NCBI RefSeq assembly: GCF_010389155.1
Contig: NC_057765.1
Coordinates: 20,168,270 to 20,232,269 of the forward strand
Reading direction: 5' to 3'
DNA: 64,000 nucleotides
From: Erigeron canadensis
Taxonomy: Eukaryota; Streptophyta; Magnoliopsida; Asterales; Asteraceae
Each line of letters opens with the position of its first letter. Within the stretch, counting starts at the first letter, position 1. The notes beneath the pieces are model-generated. The model did not search any database, was not told the DNA's origin, and was given only the letters and a program-made list of their open reading frames with translations. Of this stretch, positions 46,203-59,402 are shown one piece after another. The position numbers and the translations under genes were made by a program.

Positions 46203-47739
46203 TGATATTGCTTATTTTATATATATTTATTTTATGCGATATCATTATTTTTATACTTGAATTATGATTATTTTTATGAATTTTGATATTCAAAAGATTA
46301 TTTACTTGAATTGTAGGTCATGTGGTGAATAATAATAAAAGGCAGAATTTAAGTTCTTTTATCATCTCAACATTGCAAGTCAGAAGAAACCATGTACAAA
46401 TATATATTAGACCTGGAATGAAAATCTGATGGGTTGAATATAAGCCTATCTGTTTGGGCTATTGATCTTCTAGTGGGCCGTAACACAAAGCCAAAGTTTT
46501 GGCTGATTCCTTACTAACCAACATTCTTACAAGTTACATATATATATAAACTATACATCACAATTAATAAGGAGGAGAGTTTCGAAAGGAATACGAGAGT
46601 TTTTGGTAGGGTTTTAGGAGCCGCCAACCTCATTAAAATTGAGGTGCTTGGTATTTGTTTAGTACGAGGGTTTTTAGGAGGTCGGTTCATTAGGAGGTTC
46701 GCTTAAGACGAAATCTAAGAGGAGCAGCACATCAACTTTTGGATTTGATTTCGACAAGCAGCGACTTCGAGCGATACGATCACCAGCCGCATTCTCGTTC
46801 GATTCTTTTTCTCTTTTTACTAAAACTATTAGTTGTTTAATTGCAAAACTTTATTACTACAATTATTATTATGGATTATATTTATTTGATAATTGTTAAT
46901 TTTATTAGTTTTGTCATGTCTAGCTAAATCTTTTAATCATCTACTAAGATAAAGTGACACAACTGAATGATGGTTGCACTATTTTTATAATTCAAGTTGA
47001 TTTGATTTAACGTTGTGTCGTAATCTTAACTTATTAATTCTTTGTTATTTAACTCTTAATTGCGGATAGTTTTTACATGATCTTAGTGGTAACTAGGTTG
47101 TGTAAAAGTTATTTTGATTGCTTGGTTAGAAGCAATTGTTTCTATGACGGGTACGGTAGAAAGTAATTAATAGTTTATAAGAATTAACGGGTTAATGGCT
47201 AGGTACAATCAATAGACACAATTGTTATCTAAATAACCAAAACAATTACTTGATTAGGAAAGTTATGAAAGGCGTCTCGGGGTACCGGTCTTAGTAATGG
47301 AACTAGTTAATTAAGGGAATTGAATAAAGTAACGAACTTGACGGGTTCGGGGTGAGTCTTTGTTTAGTTCTCGGTTATTAATCAACATATTTGAATTGGT
47401 TCTTCATTTAAGTGCAACCTGAATTTGTAGTGTCATGGATTCGAGTAGATGATCATTTAAATAATCTTGATATAAATCAAATCTCTTTTCGTTTAATTCT
47501 TCGGAATTACTAATTTTATTAATTAACTAACTTTTCAAAATCCAAGGTGACGGGAGTCCTTAAAATCCAAAACTATTTTTAAACTGCATTAAACTCTCTT
47601 GCTATTTATCAGTCCCTGTGTTCGATCCTGGACATACCTTTAAACTATATTGCATACGAACGGGTCCACTACCCGAGTGTGTGTAGTAGTCAGTTCTAGG
47701 GTATTTCTTCTTTATAAATTTAAGACTAGATTTTACACA
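46203..47739 (+). repeat. Gypsy-1 3' LTR
   Basis: The LTR is 1537 bp, starts TGATATTGC, ends TTTTACACA and is near-identical to 15,235-16,779. Confidence 0.9.
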
Positions 47740-48700
47740 TACTTACTGTAACACCCCAATATTTTAAGGTAAATAAAAATTAACCATTTTTGTAGTTTTG
47801 ACATAAAAATAAGTTCCTAGTATTTTGTTTTTGGAACGGGGGTTAATTTAGTTGGAACTTTGGCGGATAGCGGGTAAAATTACCCACCATGTGAAAAAAG
47901 GGGCGTGGCATCTCCTAATGATGCCAGCCATGTTTGAGTTATGACTCATATTATTTCCTCTTACACTCTCCTACCCTCTCTACTCTCTTTTCATTTTAAT
48001 CCAAAGAAAAATCAATTGCAATCTTTAATCCAAAGCTAATAATCAATAATAATCATCTTTTAGAATCAATCCATCCTTTATTTCTCAAGAATTAAAAGTT
48101 AGGGTTTGGGATTATTGGTGTGGTGGTGGTCGATTTCATCAAAAGAAAAAAGGGGAGAAGAAATTTGTGATTTCATGAACTAAGTTGTCTTGTATTCCTT
48201 GAAGTAATTATATTCCTTAACCTAATTTCCCTTCTTTATTAGAAATTAGGGTTCATGGAGTGAACCAATTTGGAGGTTTTTGATAGAAATTGAATTATGG
48301 TGATCTTTCCCCAATTCCTTAGATAACCTAGATTGTCATTGAGTTATGTGATGAGTTTGATTATGAAATTGATAAGTTCATATGATAATTATAGTTTATG
48401 AGAAAAGATGAACTTTGACTAGTTATTGAATTGTTGATGAAAATGGTAGGTTGAACAATCTAGTGTTATTGTTGAAGAAAATGAGACTCAATAACAAATG
48501 GGTTGGGTTTTGGGTGTAGAAAGGTTAGTGATTGGGTATGACTAGGTTAACTAGTCAAGTGGTGAATATAAGCTTATACTTTGTATGTGATTTATGTTTA
48601 GGTGGTGAAGAATAATTTGTTGAACCTATTAGCCTTGTAGTGCCAAGTAGCCAAGTTTGAGGTGAGTGTATATGCATATAATCATATTCTTGTTATTAGA

Positions 48701-48822
48701 GGTCATAGGTGGGTAAATTCCTATGACCCATAGTTTGATTGTTTGAAAGAACTAGTAGGTGGGTAAATTCCTACTAGTCATGTTGTATGGAAGAGCTAGT
48801 AGGTGGGTAAATTCCTACTAGC
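48701..48822 (+). repeat. Three hairpin repeats with constant loop and covarying stems
   Basis: Each unit is a 9-bp perfect inverted repeat around the loop TGGGTAAATT. The units are 48,701-48,728 (GGTCATAGG/CCTATGACC), 48,751-48,778 (ACTAGTAGG/CCTACTAGT) and 48,795-48,822 (GCTAGTAGG/CCTACTAGC). Stem bases differ between units in matched pairs. The spacers differ. The function is unknown. Confidence 0.85.
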
Positions 48823-49335
48823 CAAATTGTCCATGGCCATATTGAAAATGTATGTGTGATGTTTGTTATGAATGATAAGGCTAGCTTGCTAGGCTTTATG
48901 TGGTGCTTGATGCACAATGTTTACATAGCTTGGTTATGATTATATGTGTATGCATTCACTAAGCGTTGCTTACGTTTTAGTTGTTTCAATCTTTTATAGG
49001 AATTGGTAGTAGCAAGAGCAAGGAAGTTTTAGAGTGAAGTGCAAGTTGAAGGTTCTTGCCATCTTAGAAGGTTGGCATTTTGGGTAACTTGGCTAGAACA
49101 TCCCTTTGATACATGTTGGCTCTTGATACATCTCCTTTTGGTTAATCTAATCTTGATACATTTGTTTATGGTTATGCTTGGTCAATTGCTCTTTGAATTA
49201 TGGTTGTTAATGGATTAATTGTATTGTGGTAGGTTTTAACAAGTTTGTAAATGTGTTTGTGATTAGTTTTACTAGTTGTTAAAATGTGGAAATGAATTTT
49301 TGGGTCAAAATAGGTTTGTGCAGAAGTATGTGAAG

Positions 49336-49524
49336 AGTCTGTTATAGACTAATATGTAGGGTATTAGTCTGTTGTGGACAATATATGGAGTATTAGTCTG
49401 TTGTAGACTAATATGTAGGGTATTAGTCTGTTGTGGACAATATATGGAGTATTAGTCTGTTGTAAACTAATATGTGAGGTATTAGTCTGTTGTGGACTAA
49501 TATATAGAGTATTAGTCTGTTGTG
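49336..49524. repeat. 29-30 bp minisatellite with internal hairpin (TAGTCT-GTTGT-AGACTA)
   Basis: About seven units of ATTAGTCTGTTGT+(A/G)+GAC... alternate between two variants, ending ..TATGTAGGGT and ..ATATGGAGT. The best units are 8-bp inverted repeats around GTTGT. The array ends in a poly-A run at 49,525. Confidence 0.9.
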
Positions 49525-49570
49525 AAAAAAAAAAAATTCGATTTTGATTTAAAAGGTTTGGGTCTTTATA

Positions 49571-51169
49571 ATTACACAATGTTTATAGAATAAACAATTA
49601 ATTTCATTAAGGCTAGGATCCAATTGACATACAACCATTTCCTCAGTTGATCTGCTAGAAATGATTGCACTCAAAAGGTAAGTGACGATCAATAATTGCA
49701 TTACAAGTGTAATTCCTAGAAAGTATGGGACCTACGTAAGACACTCAATTCATCAAGTGATCTTTTGTAGTCATGTTTTGTCCCATCTTTTGCCACGGGT
49801 CAAGATCTCACCGCTTAACTCGTTTTAAGTCGTCCAACTAAGAACGTGCAAAATTGACCACCACTGTATACCAGTGAATGGGTTTCGCCATGCAATCGCC
49901 ATTTCACCACTGTGTACCAGTGAGTCAAACAACGACCCCATGTGTCCTTGACAAATTGGATGGCAAATGACTTAAGTTTTTTGGGTTATTCAATCTGATA
50001 TGTGATCAAAAAGTTATGTTTCGAAGATTCATGCATATCTTCTAAACATAATATTTAATAAAATCATTGGTATAGTCTTAACAACACAAGAGAGCTCGGT
50101 AGCTCCATTTGAACGCACAAAGAAGCTCAAGGACAAAGGTTTGCAATGAACGCAATTAAAAACCCGCCCTTTTAGAAGGCTAGCGCACTCCGACTTATAC
50201 CTCTCTTAGAGTTTGTTCAAATGGGTGAGCCGGTGTATCTCAAGGTTGTAAGACTCCAATTTTATTAAAAAATCTTCTATTTCGATATTGCTTAGTCAAG
50301 TTTATATTTTCTCAAAAACAATTTTACATTACAATAAATATGCAAAATTATAAAATGTAACTATCAAGCATGCAACGAGTTATGATAGACCACCTAAACA
50401 TGTCACTATGGTTTATTTATGTCTAATTGGGCTCCCCCTTCAATGAATAGAACCACATACATCAAGTCACCTTGATTGCGTAAGCCTTAAACATATACAA
50501 ATCAAACAATTATCATATAAGCACATAGTTGCTCACTGGAAATTCCAGTAGCTTCACGACCTGTTTAGACCTGTTTCTGGGCCGATTCAGATTTCGACCA
50601 GAACTACAAAGTTTTAGCCCTATGTGTTGAGCATCTACAGTTTCAAAGGACGACCTGTAACTCATTATGGATTAAAAGATATGAATTGTTTAGTAAACTG
50701 TCGCAAATCAGAAAATTTACACGAAAAATTCACATAGTCACACAATTAATTATCCAATTATCTAGCATAATTAACCCTAATGATCAAGATTTCATATCAA
50801 TATATCTAAGTAAGAATCATGAATGATTTGAATGAAAAATTCATGATTTTTACTTGTTTTTAACCATTAAAAATAAAGGTACAACATATAATTATATGCA
50901 ATTTATCACATAAACATGCAATTAATCAAACTTGGATTAGGAACCCTAAAAAAAATTTTTTTTTTTCTGGAATTTCAAACCATATATATATATATTTAAA
51001 TAAAACCTTTTTCTAATTTAAATAATGTAATTAAATTGCAAAATCAATTTAACAATTTCACTATATATATATATATTCGAAAATTTATAAAGATCAAGAA
51101 CCCTAACCCCCCTTCAAGTTTTGATTTATTGGTAATCAAAAAACATACATAGTAGGCTCGTGATACCAC
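49571..51169 (-). other. Copia-1 5' leader and primer-binding site
   Basis: This is noncoding. Minus-strand TGGTATCACGAGCC (51,155-51,168) beside the 5' LTR matches initiator-Met tRNA PBS with one extra base. CACTG-TATAC-CAGTG and CACTG-TGTAC-CAGTG hairpins lie at 49,863 and 49,909. The leader continues to the gag start through the inserts of X and Gypsy-1. Confidence 0.8.
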
Positions 51170-51873
51170 TGTTGGGTTATATAACTATTATCAAATCAAA
51201 TCACAAAGCACACAACGGAAGACAAGATCTATGTAGTTTAATTAATTAATCAAAGTATCGAATGTGTACCTTAAATTGGAGAGAATCAAGCAAGAAACCT
51301 TAATAAGAAGGTTTGAATTAAACCTCACTACGATTGCACACACAACGTTGGAATGTATGTGTGCTAGTACTTGATCACGAACCAAACAACCCTTGTTGCT
51401 ATCTCTTTAATTCGAACCAACCAAAACCCCGAAACCCTTTGTTTTTGTTGATGTCGATCGAGCCAAGAAGAGAGAGGAGAAAAGAAGAGATTTTTAGGGT
51501 TTTAGAAAACCTAATGAATTGTGTATCGAAAACAATTAACTTAGGCCTCTATTTATAGTGTTTTGGAAACTTGATGACCAAGTTTAGGGTTTTAAAACCC
51601 TTTGGTCGACCGTCCCCCCCCCCCCCCCAGAACATTCTAGAGGGGTTTCCTAGTTGTTTCCTAATTCCAACTCTTCTTCGTTAAGTCCGTTAGTTAAGTA
51701 CCGTTAACTATTAACTCTTTTAACAGACCTCCGTTAGTTCTTCGTGATCAAATTAATTAATAAATTACACTTAATATATTAATTAATTTATAGTTACATT
51801 CACGTTGAGGTGTGACCCCATAGGCTTAAATACTTCCGGACATACGTTCATTTTACGTAATCATATTCTAACA
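51170..51873 (-). repeat. Copia-1 5' LTR
   Basis: The LTR is 704 bp and near-identical to 9622-10,328, with a 15-C run where the other has 17. The target copy CCCAC follows. Confidence 0.92.
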
Positions 51874-52686
51874 CCCACAACCCATATGATGGAGTAAACC
51901 TATGGATGAAGATAAACTTATTCAATAAGAAAACCAGAAAAACATATGCAGTGAATATTATAAACTTACCAGCAAATTTCACATCCTCAATTCTGAGTGA
52001 ATATCAAGCTTTAAACCCTACAATCCAGACAATGTTAATGGATAAGTATTTACACACAGGACTAAAGAAATAGCCTATTTCTTGCTTGGTGTGTCTTGGT
52101 TAGTTTCATATCGTTATAGTTGGGTACTTTAATTTAAGTCTGGGGAAGTTAAAAGTACTTGAAATGATGTAGAGCCATTTTCAGTGTGAAGTTTTGATGC
52201 TCTAATGGATGCTCAAACATCTTTGTTATGACATATTTGTAAGATAATTGCAATTCAAAGTCATGGACATAGAAAGTTTCACATGCTTACTTATGAATAG
52301 GTCCATATGGGTTGTGTTATATCACAATGGGCCAAGGAAAAAAGTAGATAAGAAAAAGGTAACTAAGAAGGGAACGGGTCAAACTGAAAACCAGCTAGAG
52401 ACTACTTTTGCATAGGACCTCCTCAATTATGAATGACAGAAAACAAAATCAATCACAGTTTCATAGTGAAAACCTATACATGGTCAAGATATAAATAAAA
52501 ATCACTTTTACGAAACTATACTTACCAAATCGGTTACCAATCCAATAGTTGTCGTCAAAGTTAGATGAGACAATTATGTTCAAAATGTAAGGATAACATA
52601 ACAAGTTCTATAATAAGTAATAATCATGAATATATGCGACATTGTTTTAGCTGTAGTTTTTATTTTCCAATTTCCATGTTTGATAT
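51874..52686. other. Host flank of the nest, no recognised gene
   Basis: This is the right half of the original Copia-1 target site. AT-rich DNA with isolated splice-like signals on the minus strand (for example around 51,970 and 52,525) but no readable exon that I could support. Confidence 0.55.
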
Positions 52687-56107
<3,421 letters not shown>

Positions 56108-57129
56108 GAGTATAGGTAGAAAAAAAAAAAAACTCGAATTCATGAAAATAGAAACATAAATGATAAGTCATGTATGGATATATATTAAATGATAAAAAAA
56201 TGATTATATAGATTAAAATTCTATTAAAATATATGTTTCGTGAAATTTAGATTTGAACTAAGATCGATAAAAGATGCTAAAAATGATGATGAAGTGATGT
56301 TGTTCAAGACAAAGACATGCCATGAAGCTAAAGATTAATTTAATGTTGCTGTTAATAATTGTCCAAAAGGCGATATAGTCTTGATAATTAACATTACACA
56401 TCTAAATGTCACTAGCTTTGTGATTGGAAGATACCTCTCTATGTGTTGCCATATTGCGTACGAGACTACAAAGATTTTAAATTCATAAGTTGAAGAATTG
56501 TGTTGGTACATCATTTGGGCTGTGGATCACTAATTAGCCTAATACGTGAAGTCCGAATGCAAGTTACAAAGGCAGGCCCAACTTAAATTCTAATTCTTTG
56601 TTTTGGACTTATGGCGGCTAGAAAAGGAATTCACGTGGGCATCAAGAAAATAAAGAGCTATATATATTTTTAGCTTGGCTGCGTTTGAGCGGGATCATAG
56701 AATATACGGAGACTCTCATTAAATTCGAGGAGGGATTATTATACATTCGACAGAACAGAATATAATTCGGCAGCCTTTTATTTAGTTTTAGTCGACTTTT
56801 TGGCGGCGGACGAATTGAAAGACTAACAGAGAGACGAACGAACAAATGGAGCAAATCTCATTATCGTTTGGTGACTTGAAGATGATGATGTCCGGCTAAG
56901 GTTTTTGTAATCTTTCCTAATGAACAATTGTTAGTTAATTTTATTTAATGAAATTTACTTTCAGCCGCGTAAACATTGTTATTTTTGGTTTATAATTCAT
57001 ATAACTGATTGAGTATTTATTCACTATTATTTGATTTGGATTTTCGTAAGATAAATTATTGTGAGTTAATGATTTTTGCCAAGTCCACCTAGTTTAGGGA
57101 TTAAGACAGGTGATATAATTAACATAGGT
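56108..57129. other. AT-rich intergenic DNA, no gene seen
   Basis: The only small open frames (for example a 16-codon ATG frame at 56,846) have no support. It may include the left flank of Y. Confidence 0.55.
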
Positions 57130-58374
57130 TGTAACATCCCGAACTTTTCGTGTTTGACTATTTGACCTTTCGTTAGTTAACGTTAGGTTCGTTAAGTAAA
57201 CGTGCGTTATATGTGATTAAATGATTAAATGCTTATGTATTTAATATGAATATGTAAATGTGATGTTTAATGAAAGTAATCAAAGTGATGTTAAGTAATT
57301 AAGTGTTTGTCAGATCGTTAAGACTCCCGGTAGAAAGATGAGCTAGGTAAGTCAAATTTATAAGTTGAGGGGTCCGAAGTGTAACATAATGGGCTGATGG
57401 CCAGGGGTTAGTAAGCAATTAGGAAGCCCTAATTAACATAAACGTTGTTGCATCATGTGTGTGAGAACCCCCAGCCGATTCCCCTCCCTTTCCAAGCGAA
57501 GATTCCACCGTTTCGTGCCGTTTCGATCGAGTTTTGTTAAGATCTTGAATCACCTAAGCCATCTACAGGTAATATAGGTAATATTCTCTTTGAAACCTGG
57601 TCTTATGAGTCATAGATGAGTATTCAATCCAGGCCATGGGGTTTGGGTTGGGTTAATTGATTAAACGATTACCGATTTCATGTTATTCGGGTGATTTGAT
57701 TTATATTGTAAATGATTAAAGGATTGATTGATGGATTAAAGTCATCAAAAGTGTTGTCAAAAAGGTCAATTTTATGTCTCCAGGTCGGGCTAAGGGTTTG
57801 AGATTGAAAGGAAATCATTTAGAGCAAGTTTAAAAAATTGAGTTGCTGGTCGGCACCCCAGGTGCGACGCACCAAGTGGGAGGTGCGACGCACCACGGCC
57901 CAGGTTGGGAAAATTGATTTTCGATCGAAGCCTGATATGCGATGCACCAAGGGCAGGTGCGACGCACCTGCATTTGACCTGACTTTCCTGTATGATTGGT
58001 GTGACGCACCTGATGCCCAGGTTGCACAAAATGCTTCGTTTAGCTTATATTTCAATCTTATACTCATTCTAGGTTGTCGGGAGCACTTAGCAAGCACTAT
58101 AACATACTCTTAACTTGTTGGTAAGCGTTATCAAGGTAAGATACACTACTTTGACACGCTGAGGGTTCAACAAAAACACAGTTTTCGTATAAAAACTTCT
58201 CAAATGGTATCTTGTTTGCTTATGGGTATTTCGGATTATACGGGAGGTGATATGGGCTATGTAGATGCATAAGAAAGCCTGAAATGCTACCCCAATGATA
58301 TGTACTGATATGAGATGCCATGTATGCTTAATAGATGATATGATATGAAATGATATATGAGATGAGATAATATA
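57130..58374 (+). mobile_element. Element Y: LTR-like sequence interrupted by Copia-3
   Basis: It starts TGTAACATCCCGAAC, like LTRs of some Gypsy elements, and is cut by Copia-3 at 58,375. Between 57,861 and 58,010 it carries five GGTGCGACGCACC-type palindromes. Its other end is outside the window, so whether it is a solo LTR or a full element cannot be told. Confidence 0.5.
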
Positions 58375-59356
58375 TGTTAGGTCCAGATTTACGGGACTCG
58401 CTCCAGACGTAACTACTAGAGCCCTCTGAAGATTTGTCCAGAAATTATGTGAAGACCAGTGAACAACTTACTTGTATAGAATCTGGATTCCACCAGATTT
58501 GTTCACTGGACTTCATTCCAGTCAAGATCTTTCTATTGAAGAACATTCTCACTGAAGTCGAAGACTGAAGTCTGAAGAAAGAAGTCTGACAAATAGCGGA
58601 GCTCACTGGAAGACTTACCAGATCTCCTGACTGGAGTCCTTGTCAGTATTCTAGACCTTACAAGTCTGAACACTGACTACGAGGAATTGACTTTATGCCT
58701 TTACATGCCTTTAACCGGATAATCCATTTGTCTTCTGTTAAAAGCCTTACACGCATGTAAAGGTGGTTGGTTAATTAGAAGACAAGTCACTATCATGTGA
58801 CTTTTTTCTTGTACTTTAATCAATGCTTTTAAGGAATTAAAATAATTTCTTTAAATGCATGTAACCATATTTGTACGGCAAAAAGAATATTATATTTATT
58901 CTTTTTGCCTATAAATACCAAGTCACTTCCTCGTCCAAATCACATACTTTTGCAATTTTGTGCCTTTGCTCAAATACTCTCGATCTAAATAGTCATACTT
59001 CACCACTTTAAGTATTTCGACCAAAGAGTTTATTTAGCAAAGATTAGATCACTTGTAATTCATAGGTTGTTTAGATACTTACTTTGTAATATCTTGTTCC
59101 GCAACAACCTTGTATTTTATTTAACATCAATAAATAAAATACACTTGAAAATTACATTGTGTCTCACCATTTACTTATTTGCTTATCTTTATATTGCTTA
59201 AGTACGTATTACGTTATATATATTATTGCATTTATATTTATCGTAATACTAATCCAATCTAGTGCTTACTTGAAGTTTAATACTAGTCCTATCTAGTGAT
59301 TACTGGACTTGTTATTCTACACTTGTGGGTTAAACCATCGAGTGAGGGACTTCACA
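58375..59356 (+). repeat. Copia-3 5' LTR
   Basis: The LTR is 982 bp, and its GTTCCGCAACAACC region (59,096) is shared with the Copia-2 LTR. CTGAAGTC/GACTGAAG repeats lie at 58,550-58,590. The PBS lies 2 bp after it. Confidence 0.88.
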
Positions 59357-59358
59357 AT

Positions 59359-59370
59359 TGGTATCAGAGC
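59359..59370 (+). promoter_or_regulatory. Copia-3 primer-binding site (initiator Met tRNA)
   Basis: TGGTATCAGAGC is the standard plant Copia PBS. Confidence 0.9.
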
Positions 59371-59402
59371 AGAAGGCTAACATACTTGCCTAGATCTGCA
59401 TT

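Larger units (their letters stand above)
15235..47739 (+). mobile_element. Gypsy-1: Athila-like element lacking gag-pol, inserted in the Copia-1 leader
   Basis: LTRs at 15235-16779 and 46203-47739 are almost the same length (1545 and 1537 bp), start TGATATTGC and end TTTTACACA. A primer-binding site TGGCGCCGCTGCCGGGGA (16,789) and a purine tract AAGTGTGGGGGAATT (46,188-46,202) abut them, as in Athila (tRNA-Asp type). After removal of Copia-2 the internal part is only about 2.3 kb and has no protease, RT or integrase. It is therefore a nonautonomous derivative. Flanks TTACC and TACTT do not match, so I see no clear target duplication. Confidence 0.85.
47747..49570 (+). mobile_element. Element X: solo-LTR-like repeat (TGTAACACCCC..) with hairpin arrays
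   Basis: It starts TGTAACACCCC and ends GGGTCTTTATA, an imperfect inverted terminal pair as in Gypsy (chromovirus-type) LTRs. Flanks CTTAC and ATTAC are a one-mismatch target duplication. It has no PBS, tract or coding region, so a solo LTR is the simplest reading. Inside are an inverted GGGTAAAATTACCC (47,872), three matched hairpins (48,701-48,822) and a 29-30 bp minisatellite (49,336-49,524). The family is not identified, and the strand is arbitrary. Confidence 0.6.
9622..51873 (-). mobile_element. Copia-1: outermost LTR retrotransposon of the nest
   Basis: LTRs at 9622-10328 and 51170-51873 are near-identical in long blocks and begin and end TG..CA. The 5-bp target duplication CCCAC is perfect (9617-9621 and 51874-51878). 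The element is on the minus strand, so its 5' LTR is at the right. Beside that LTR is a primer-binding site like initiator-Met tRNA, and beside the other a purine tract. Without its inserts (element X and Gypsy-1) it would be about 7.9 kb, normal for Copia. All internal frames are broken. Confidence 0.93.

Noticed and set aside
15230..47746. Target-site duplication for Gypsy-1
   Set aside because: Flanks TTACC (15,230-15,234) and TACTT (47,740-47,744) do not match, and element X begins close by; a later change at the joint may have removed it.
56846..56896. 16-codon ATG frame with a 5' UTR-like lead
   Set aside because: Too short, no splice donor in a sensible place and no recognised peptide.
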